NCBI RefSeq assembly: GCF_046156175.1
Contig: NZ_JAYLVL010000002.1
Coordinates: forward strand, 868,001 to 932,000
Source: Lacisediminihabitans sp046156175
GTDB lineage: Bacteria > Actinomycetota > Actinomycetes > Actinomycetales > Microbacteriaceae
DNA length: 64,000 nucleotides
Direction: 5' to 3'
Below the pieces are notes generated by a model that saw nothing but the letters and a program-made list of their open reading frames with translations, was not told where the DNA came from and made no database searches. Each line of letters begins with the position of its first letter. Position 1 is the stretch's first letter. The translations under genes were made by a program, and so were the position numbers. Shown piece after piece: positions 10,170 to 16,877 of the stretch.

Positions 10170-11447
10170 GTGACCTTGCTTTCTGCCGGAATCGTTGCCG
10201 ACGACCTCACCGGCGCTGGCGACTCCGCGGTGCAGTTCGCCTCCCTCGGCTGGCAAACGCGGCTCACACTCGGCGAACCAGTTGCGATCACGGCGACACC
10301 CGGATCGGTGGTCGCGGTGGTCACGGACTCCCGTGCCATGCGAGCGGATGCGGCGCGAACCTGCACCACGGATGCCGTGATGGCCCTGATCGGTGCGGGC
10401 ATCGACCGTCTCTTCGTCAAGATCGACTCGACCATGCGCGGCTCGGTCGACAGCCAGGTGCGTGGCGCCCTCGATGCCTGGACACATCGGCATCCAGACT
10501 CCGTCGCCGTCGTCTGCCCCGCCTACCCGGGGATGGGGCGAACAGTGGAGGGCGGTCTCCTCCTGGTGGATGGCGCAGGAGTCGAGACGACCTCCGTCGG
10601 CCACGACCCGGTGACCCCCGTGGCCACGAGTGCCCTCGCCGACCTTCTCCCCGGCGCGGTAGCCATCCAACTCGCGCAGGGGGGAGCCTCGCAGCTCGCC
10701 CTCCTCATCGCTGCCGCCGAAGCGCGCGTGGTCACCGTCGACGCTTCGACCGATGCTGACCTCGCACTGCTCGCCGCGGCCGTCGAGTTGCTGGGAGCAC
10801 GGGCGGTTCCGGTCGGCTCGGCCGGCCTCGCGACCCAGATGGCGAAGGTCTGGAGAAGAGGGGCGGTGGAGGCAGGCCGCGGGGCGGCGTCAACCTCGCG
10901 GGTTTCCGCCGGTCCGGCCGTGGTCGTCATCAGCTCGCTGCACGATGTCTCCCGCGCCCAGCACGCACACTTGCTCGAAACCTCAACCGGCGTGCTCTCC
11001 CTCACCCCGGGACTCGAGGAAATACTCAGCCCCGACGGCGACGACGGGATGACGGCGTGGATTCGGGCGAACGTCAAGCACGGATCGTCCGCTGCGGTCG
11101 TCGTCATTCTCAGCCCCTCCGCGCAGACGGCCCAGTCAGAACTCGCTCCCGTGCGCATCGCGGCGGCGCTCGCCGCGATCACCGACGCCGTCGTAACCCG
11201 CTTCGGCGTTGGATCGCTGGTGCTGATGGGCGGCGAGGGTGCGCGCGCGGTGCTCGACCGTTTCGATGCCGAGTCCCTGGTCGTCTCCCGCTCGATCGGG
11301 GAGGGAACCCCCGTCTCCGTCATCGACGGAGGGCGCCTGCACGGCCTCACTGTCGTGACCAAGGCTGGCGGCTTCGGCTCGACATCCGCTCTCACAGATC
11401 TTCTTCCCGAACTGCTCAAACAACCCAAGCAAGGAGCATCGTCATGA
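10170..11447 (+). CDS. otnK: Four-carbon acid sugar kinase (OtnK/DUF1537 family)
   Basis: Phosphorylates tetronate-type acid sugars (3-oxo-tetronates, threonate or erythronate) in catabolism. The N-terminal block GIVADDLTGAGDSAVQFA is the family hallmark; KIDSTMRGSVDSQV and CPAYPGMGRTVEGG follow near residues 85 and 120; the C-terminal nucleotide-binding region includes VLMGGEGARAVLDRF and VVTKAGGFGS. I chose GTG 10170 because the conserved strand starts at once; ATG 10128 would add 14 residues and is possible. It overlaps the next gene by ATGA. The aldolase/decarboxylase and dehydrogenase usually found with OtnK are absent here. Confidence 0.85.
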   Translation: MTLLSAGIVADDLTGAGDSAVQFASLGWQTRLTLGEPVAITATPGSVVAVVTDSRAMRADAARTCTTDAVMALIGAGIDRLFVKIDSTMRGSVDSQVRGALDAWTHRHPDSVAVVCPAYPGMGRTVEGGLLLVDGAGVETTSVGHDPVTPVATSALADLLPGAVAIQLAQGGASQLALLIAAAEARVVTVDASTDADLALLAAAVELLGARAVPVGSAGLATQMAKVWRRGAVEAGRGAASTSRVSAGPAVVVISSLHDVSRAQHAHLLETSTGVLSLTPGLEEILSPDGDDGMTAWIRANVKHGSSAAVVVILSPSAQTAQSELAPVRIAAALAAITDAVVTRFGVGSLVLMGGEGARAVLDRFDAESLVVSRSIGEGTPVSVIDGGRLHGLTVVTKAGGFGSTSALTDLLPELLKQPKQGASS

Positions 11448-12481
11448 CTATTCCCCGCCTCGCCCTCACTCTCGGTGACGTCGCCGGAATCGGCCCCGAG
11501 ATCACCGCGAAGACCCTTCTCGGCCACGACGACCTGCGCTCCCGGTGCATCCCCGTCGTGATCGGCGACGAAGCGGCCATGCGTCGAGGCGTCGTCAACG
11601 TGGGCGGCGACCCCGAGAAGGTCATCGTCATCCCAGCGGTCTCCGAGGCGCTCAACCTCCCGGGCACGATCGAACTCATCCAGACCGGGCCCTCTCTCGC
11701 AGATGTCCCGCTCGGCGAACTCAGCCCGGTCGCCGGTGACGGCTCCTACCGCTTCGTCGTCGAGGCCTGCCGCCTCGCCCGCGAAGGACAGGTCGACGGG
11801 ATCGTCACAGCGCCCCTCAACAAGGCGGCGATGCACGCCGGCGGGCACAATTGGCCCGGGCACACGGAACTGCTAGCCCACGAGTTCGGCGTGCAGAACT
11901 TCTCGCTTGTACTCTCGGCCGGCGAGCTGTACTTCTTCCACCTCACCACTCACGTGTCGATGCGCACCGCAATCGAGAACATCACGGTCGAACGGACTCT
12001 CAACGTGCTCGAGCTCGCTGGCGCGTTCGCCAAGTCGATGGGAACCCCGGACGAGCTCATCGGCCTCGCAGGCTTAAACCCACACGCCGGTGAGAATCGG
12101 CTTTTCGGTGATGAGGATGCCGACATCCTGGCCCCCGCTGTCGCGACCGCTCGTGAACGCGGACTCAACGTCGTGGGCCCCCTGCCCGGAGACGCGCTGA
12201 TCCCCGCAGCCGTCCGAGGCAAGTACAAGCTCGTCGTCGTCTGCTACCACGACCAGGGGCACGCGCCATTCAAGGCCGTCTACGGGGATGACGGGGTCAA
12301 CATCACCGTTGGACTGCCGGTAGTCCGCGTATCGGTCGACCACGGAACAGCATTCGACATCGCGGGCAAGGGAATCGCCCGGGAGGCCAGTCTTGTACTG
12401 TCGTTGGAGCGAGCGGCTCAGCTGGCACCCGGGTGGGACCACGTCTGGCGCACCGCGCAGAAGATGGACGTTCCCGCCTAA
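11444..12481 (+). CDS. pdxA2: PdxA2-like 4-phospho-tetronate dehydrogenase
   Basis: NAD-dependent, metal-dependent oxidative decarboxylating dehydrogenase of the PdxA family, 345 residues. In operons with OtnK, the PdxA2 subgroup oxidises phosphorylated threonate/erythronate rather than making pyridoxal phosphate. Seen: LGDVAGIGPEITAKTL at the start, VTAPLNKAAMHAGG near residue 125, GHTELLAHEFG with a metal-binding His, GLNPHAGENRLFG, and CYHDQGHAPFK followed later by VDHGTAFDIAGKG. ATG 11444 has aaggag 7 nt upstream and overlaps the kinase stop. Confidence 0.86.
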   Translation: MTIPRLALTLGDVAGIGPEITAKTLLGHDDLRSRCIPVVIGDEAAMRRGVVNVGGDPEKVIVIPAVSEALNLPGTIELIQTGPSLADVPLGELSPVAGDGSYRFVVEACRLAREGQVDGIVTAPLNKAAMHAGGHNWPGHTELLAHEFGVQNFSLVLSAGELYFFHLTTHVSMRTAIENITVERTLNVLELAGAFAKSMGTPDELIGLAGLNPHAGENRLFGDEDADILAPAVATARERGLNVVGPLPGDALIPAAVRGKYKLVVVCYHDQGHAPFKAVYGDDGVNITVGLPVVRVSVDHGTAFDIAGKGIAREASLVLSLERAAQLAPGWDHVWRTAQKMDVPA

Positions 12482-12492
12482 GGAGTTTGTGC

Positions 12493-13380
12493 ATGTGGCT
12501 TGACGAGCTCGCCGATGACGCGGTCGACCCCACTCGGAGAGTACCGCTGCACGCGCAGCTAAGTGCTGTGTTGCGATCTCGGATCACCGACGGATCGCTG
12601 CCCGCGGGCTCGATGCTGCCGACCGAGGCTGAGCTCACGGAGAAGTTCGGGATCTCCCGCTCTGTCGTTCGTCAAGCGCTACTCGCCCTCACCGGCGACG
12701 GCCTGGTGCTGCGAAGCCGCGGCCGCGGCAGTGTCGTCGCTCCGCCCGGGGAGCACCATCGCCTGGTGCAGCGGATGTCTGGGCTCTCGACGCAACTCGA
12801 CGAAGTCACCACCGAGGTGCTGTCCCTCGCCCCTGAGCGGGACGCTCTTGCGGAATCCACGCTCGGAGTCCGCGAGGTCGTCGCTCTCCATCGACTACGC
12901 TCGGCCGCCGGCTCACCTATCGCCCTCATCCACACCTGGTTGCCCTCTACCCTTGCGCTATCCCCGGAGGAGCTCACCAACGCATCGCTGCACTCACTGC
13001 TGCGACGCAAGCACGGCATCTCCATCGTGACGGGCCGACGGCAGGTGCGCGCGGTCGCAGCATCCCCGTCCCAGGCTGAAAGCCTGCGGGTGGCGGTCGG
13101 GTCGCCGTTGCTGCTTCTTGAAGGCACCAGCTTCGATGCGGCGGGCCTCCCGGTCGAGATGTTCCGCACCTGGCATCGGGCGGACAGGGTCGTGTTCGAC
13201 CTCGATGTGGTGAAAGGCGATATCGCGGAGCCTTCGACGATGACCGGCTCTCCTCAGTCCCATCCGGGCATGACGTCGAATCTGGGCGTCGCCGACCGCG
13301 CCCGCGCGCTTGCGCTCGACCTCCAGGTTCTCGCCGAGGACCTGGGTTCGCACGCCCCCGGGATGCGCCCCGGCGACTAG
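12493..13380 (+). CDS. GntR family regulator with UTRA domain (HutC subfamily)
   Basis: 295-residue transcriptional regulator. The N-terminal winged helix-turn-helix spans about residues 20-85 (LPTEAELTEKFGISRSVVRQ and DGLVLRSRGRGSVV), followed by a UTRA effector domain (about 95-250). Last gene of the tetronate-type operon, 11 nt after pdxA2 with an aaggag site, so it probably senses an intermediate and represses the upstream promoter. A roughly 45-residue tail after the UTRA domain is unassigned. The stop shares CTAG with the convergent MarR gene. Confidence 0.86.
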   Translation: MWLDELADDAVDPTRRVPLHAQLSAVLRSRITDGSLPAGSMLPTEAELTEKFGISRSVVRQALLALTGDGLVLRSRGRGSVVAPPGEHHRLVQRMSGLSTQLDEVTTEVLSLAPERDALAESTLGVREVVALHRLRSAAGSPIALIHTWLPSTLALSPEELTNASLHSLLRRKHGISIVTGRRQVRAVAASPSQAESLRVAVGSPLLLLEGTSFDAAGLPVEMFRTWHRADRVVFDLDVVKGDIAEPSTMTGSPQSHPGMTSNLGVADRARALALDLQVLAEDLGSHAPGMRPGD

Positions 13381-13814
13381 TTACCGGAGAGCCTCAGCCG
13401 GTCGCACAGCTCGGTGAGCGTCTCGAGCTCGGTCACGGTGAGGCTGCCTCCCACCCGCTCGGCGATGGATTCGATGTGGCTTCGCGCCACCCGCCGGAAG
13501 AGTTCGAAACCGGCCGGGGTGAGGGCCACGTTCACCCCGCGCGCGTCGTCCTGGTCGTGGGACTTCGCCAGCAGTCCGCGTGCGGTCAGCCGGTCCACGA
13601 GACGGCTCACGCTCGGCTGGGTGAGAAGCAGGTGTCGGTTGAGATCCTTCATGCGCAACTGCTGTCCGGGCTGGCGGGACAGGTTGAACAACACGTCGTA
13701 CTCGTTGAGCGAGAGTTCCCCGCTGGGGAACTCCGCGTTCAGGTACCGCATCACCGACACCTGGGCGCGGAACAGCGCTTCCCAGGCGGTGACCGCCGTC
13801 GTCTTGTCGCTCAC
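13377..13814 (-). CDS. MarR family transcriptional regulator
   Basis: 145 residues with the MarR winged helix core: LNEYDVLFNLSRQPGQQL, then RHLLLTQPSVSRLVDRL as the recognition helix region and GLLAKSHDQDDARGVNVAL as the wing. Typically a dimeric repressor released by phenolic or oxidant ligands. It faces the formaldehyde-detoxification pair across a 387-bp gap and may or may not control it. Convergent with the GntR gene, sharing CTAG at the stops. Confidence 0.86.
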   Translation of the reverse strand: MSDKTTAVTAWEALFRAQVSVMRYLNAEFPSGELSLNEYDVLFNLSRQPGQQLRMKDLNRHLLLTQPSVSRLVDRLTARGLLAKSHDQDDARGVNVALTPAGFELFRRVARSHIESIAERVGGSLTVTELETLTELCDRLRLSGN

Positions 13815-14201
13815 GGGCCTCCTCTCAACCCGAGTGCAACTCTACGGAAGGGGAGTGCTCATGACCGGGAGGCGGAGGTGCGAATCGGGCCTTAAACAGG
13901 ATTGAGGGTCGGTTTCAGAGGCGAGAAACCGACCCTCTCCCTTGCACCAAGAGTGTCCTGCAATCACATTCCGCAGAAGCTGCCACAGCAAACAACTTCT
14001 GCTCTTGAACTGTATAACAGCACGGTAACGAAGCGCTAGTTATCGAACCGTTATTTTTCTGGGAGATTGCCAAGTCGCTCCGCTGACTGGCCGCCGTCGA
14101 ACTGGCCCCGACATCATTCGGCACCCCACGAACTCGAAACCCCCGGCGGGTAGGGTGAAATTGATCGCCGCACCACCCCCAGCCCCCGAAGGAGTCCTCT
14201 C
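13815..14201. other. Intergenic region with hairpin and AT-rich promoter zone
   Basis: No convincing gene. The left third holds the hairpin at 13904-13937; 13990-14060 is AT-rich relative to surroundings (tgtataacag, gttatttttctg) and probably holds promoters for the divergent MarR and dehydrogenase genes. An aaggag site at 14189 serves the dehydrogenase. Confidence 0.5.
13904..13937. terminator. Terminator-like hairpin with no obvious upstream gene
   Basis: Perfect 13-bp inverted repeat GAGGGTCGGTTTC / GAAACCGACCCTC (13904-13916, 13925-13937) with an 8-nt loop. It sits in the gap between two divergent genes, where no terminator is needed, so it may end a small RNA or act as an attenuator. 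No clear T-run follows on either strand. Confidence 0.5.
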
Positions 14202-15296
14202 GTGCCCACAACAGTGACCGGAGTCATTGCCCGATCCCAGGGTGCGCCCGTCGAACCCGTCAGCATCATCGTCCCGGATCCTGGGCCGGGCGAAGCCGTC
14301 GTCGACATCGAGACCTGCGGGGTCTGCCACACCGACTATCACTACCGCGAGGGAGGAATCAGCGATGACTTCCCCTTCCTGCTCGGCCACGAGGCCGCCG
14401 GCCGGGTCAGCGCCATCGGTGAGGGTGTCACGAACGTCAAGGTGGGCGATTTCGTCGTGCTCAACTGGCGCGCGGTCTGCGGCGAGTGCCGCGCCTGCGT
14501 GCGCGCGGAACCCTGGTATTGCTTCAACACCTTCAACGCGAGCCAGAAGATGACCCTCGAGGATGGCACCGAGCTCAGTCCGGCTCTGGGAATCGGCGCG
14601 TTCGCCGAAAAGACACTCGTGCATGCGAAGCAGTGCACGAAGGTCAACCCGGATGCCGATGCCGCCGCGGTCGGTTTGCTCGGCTGCGGCATCATGGCCG
14701 GCCTTGGCGCCGCCATGAACACCGGCAATGTCGGACGCGGGGACTCGGTAGCCGTGATCGGCTGCGGCGGTGTCGGCACCGCCGCGATCGTCGGTGCGCA
14801 GTTGGCCGGTGCGAGCACCATCATCGCCATCGACCGCGACCCCAAGAAGCTCATCACGGCGCAGAGACTCGGTGCCACCCATGTGATCGACTCGAGCGGT
14901 CTCGACGAGCACGGCGTCCTCGCCGCCGTGCAGGCGCTCACCGACACCTTCGGCGCCGATGTCGTGATCGACGCCGTCGGGCGCCCCGAGACGTGGCGCC
15001 AGGCGTTCTACGCCCGCGATCTGGCCGGAACCGTCGTGCTCGTCGGCGTGCCCACCCCCGACATGATGCTCGAGATCCCGCTGCTCGACGTGTTCGGTCG
15101 CGGTGGCTCGCTCAAGTCCAGCTGGTACGGCGACTGCCTGCCCGAACGTGATTTCCCCATGCTCACCGACCTCTTCCTTCAGGGGCGCCTGCCGCTGGAT
15201 GAATTCGTGACCGAGCGCATCGGCATCCGGGACATCGAGCGGGCCTTCACCACCATGGCCAGCGGCGATGTGCTGCGCTCCGTGGTGGTGCTGTGA
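14202..15296 (+). CDS. S-(hydroxymethyl)mycothiol dehydrogenase
   Basis: NAD-dependent zinc dehydrogenase that oxidises the mycothiol-formaldehyde adduct, the actinobacterial formaldehyde detoxification step (MscR/AdhE2 type). 364 residues. Catalytic zinc ligands lie in CGVCHTDYHY and GHEAAGRV; the structural zinc loop CGECRACVRAEPWYC is intact; IGCGGVGTAAIVGAQLAG is the Rossmann motif near residue 190. GTG 14202 follows aaggag. Overlaps the metallo-beta-lactamase-fold gene, the usual partner in this pathway. Confidence 0.9.
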   Translation: MPTTVTGVIARSQGAPVEPVSIIVPDPGPGEAVVDIETCGVCHTDYHYREGGISDDFPFLLGHEAAGRVSAIGEGVTNVKVGDFVVLNWRAVCGECRACVRAEPWYCFNTFNASQKMTLEDGTELSPALGIGAFAEKTLVHAKQCTKVNPDADAAAVGLLGCGIMAGLGAAMNTGNVGRGDSVAVIGCGGVGTAAIVGAQLAGASTIIAIDRDPKKLITAQRLGATHVIDSSGLDEHGVLAAVQALTDTFGADVVIDAVGRPETWRQAFYARDLAGTVVLVGVPTPDMMLEIPLLDVFGRGGSLKSSWYGDCLPERDFPMLTDLFLQGRLPLDEFVTERIGIRDIERAFTTMASGDVLRSVVVL

Positions 15297-15925
15297 TGAC
15301 CGCTCACATCGAGAACCTGGTCACGAGTGGCACCTTCAGCCTCGATGGGGGCACGTGGGAGGTCGACAACAACGTCTGGATCGTCGGAGACGACACGGAA
15401 TGCATCGTCATCGACGCCGCTCATGACGCCGACGCGATCCTCGCGGCCGTCGGTCACCGCACACTGAGGGCCATTCTGCTCACCCACGCCCATGACGACC
15501 ACATCGACGCAGTGGCTGCGCTGCGGTCCGCCACCGGCGCCCCGGTTCTGCTCAACGACGGTGACCGGATGCTCTGGGATGCCGTGTACCCCGACACCGC
15601 TCCCAGCGGGGGCCTGGTCGACGGCCAGGTCGTCACGATCGCCGGCGTCGAACTCCGGGTCTTGCAGACCCCGGGGCACTCGCCCGGCGCGGTCTGCTTC
15701 TTCGCCCCGCACCTCGGCACCGTCTTCACCGGTGACACCCTCTTCAATGGCGGGCCGGGGGCGACCGGCCGCTCCTACAGCGACTTCGGGACGATCGTCG
15801 AGTCGATCACCACGAAGTTGCTCACCCTGCCGGCCGACACGGTTGTGCTCACCGGGCACGGTGAATCGACCACGATCGGCGCGGAGGCCCCCCAGCTCGA
15901 GGAGTGGATCGCGCGCGGCCACTGA
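15296..15925 (+). CDS. MBL-fold metallohydrolase, partner of mycothiol formaldehyde dehydrogenase
   Basis: 209-residue metallo-beta-lactamase-fold hydrolase. The binuclear metal motif is LTHAHDDHIDAV near residue 65; further ligands are in LQTPGHSPGAVCFF and FTGDTLF, and a late TGHGEST. ATG 15296 overlaps the dehydrogenase stop (TGATG); GTG 15293 is the alternative. Translational coupling suggests it hydrolyses the formyl-mycothiol product to formate and free thiol, by analogy with glyoxalase II; direct evidence for that step is limited. Confidence 0.83.
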   Translation: MTAHIENLVTSGTFSLDGGTWEVDNNVWIVGDDTECIVIDAAHDADAILAAVGHRTLRAILLTHAHDDHIDAVAALRSATGAPVLLNDGDRMLWDAVYPDTAPSGGLVDGQVVTIAGVELRVLQTPGHSPGAVCFFAPHLGTVFTGDTLFNGGPGATGRSYSDFGTIVESITTKLLTLPADTVVLTGHGESTTIGAEAPQLEEWIARGH

Positions 15926-16004
15926 GCTCGTCGCCGGGCCACCGGACGGAACGCTCCCGCACCTGGTGCAGAACTGGGGGTGCCGCCCGTGAAGCCCCCC
16001 GCGC

Positions 16005-16877
16005 TCAGCTTGAGATGTTCTTGCGCCGGAACCACCAGACCGCGACCGCGGTGAAGATGAGCGCGTAGATGAGCGCGGAGAGCACCGAGTCGACGACCGG
16101 TCCGTAGTCGATGCGCGCCGCGAAGAACTCGCGGAAGGCGTCGGTGTTCCAGGTCGGCAGATAGTTGCGCACGATGCCGAGATCAGGGATCCGTTCGAGG
16201 ATGCTCGACAGGATCGACGTGATCACCACCCCACCCGCCGCCGCGAGCGGCGCCTCCGCCAGCACCGTGAACATCGTGCCGAGCGCGGCAGCCCACGACA
16301 GGTGGAGGCAGATGACCGCCACGGCGGCGAGGATTCGCAGAAGCGACTCCCCCATGCCCAGCTGAGGTCCGACCGGAATCTGGATGCCCCCGCTGCCGTA
16401 GGAGATCGTGCCGACCAGCAGCGACATCCCGGTGAGGATCAGGATGCCGACCACGAGCACCGTCGATGCCACCAGCACCTTGACGAACAGCAGGCGGGTT
16501 CGGCCGACCGGGATGGTCAGGAGGTACTTCAGAGTCGACCGGGATGCCTCGCCCGCGATCATGTCGCCGAACAGCAGCGCCACGACGAGCGTCAGCAGGA
16601 AACCCGCGGTGATCACGAGGATGAAGGCCGTGAAGGTCGTGCCACTGGCCTGCGCGAACGCCGCGAGATCCGTCCGCCCGGCCGCAGGCCCGCCCGCCCC
16701 GCCGATGAGGAAGGCGAGCCGCACGACGACTGGCAGCACGCCGAAGATGATGAGCACCACCCGTACGCGCCACTGGCTGATCTGCCGGGCGAACTCGACC
16801 CGGATCGGCAGCGTGCGTCGCACTGTCACGGCGCTCTCACGAATCGGTCCGGGAGTCCAGGGTGCGGTCGTGGCCAT
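16005..16877 (-). CDS. ABC-2 type transporter permease
   Basis: 290-residue integral membrane protein with about six helices: near residues 40-60 (VVLIIFGVLPVVVRLAFLIG), 85-115, 130-160, 180-205, 210-230 and 262-282. Typical of ABC-2 permeases that pair with BcrA/DrrA-type ATPases for export of lipids, antibiotics or peptides. Its ATG overlaps the stop of the upstream hydrolase-ATPase fusion by one nucleotide (TGATG), so the two are translationally coupled and form the exporter. Confidence 0.85.
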   Translation of the reverse strand: MATTAPWTPGPIRESAVTVRRTLPIRVEFARQISQWRVRVVLIIFGVLPVVVRLAFLIGGAGGPAAGRTDLAAFAQASGTTFTAFILVITAGFLLTLVVALLFGDMIAGEASRSTLKYLLTIPVGRTRLLFVKVLVASTVLVVGILILTGMSLLVGTISYGSGGIQIPVGPQLGMGESLLRILAAVAVICLHLSWAAALGTMFTVLAEAPLAAAGGVVITSILSSILERIPDLGIVRNYLPTWNTDAFREFFAARIDYGPVVDSVLSALIYALIFTAVAVWWFRRKNISS

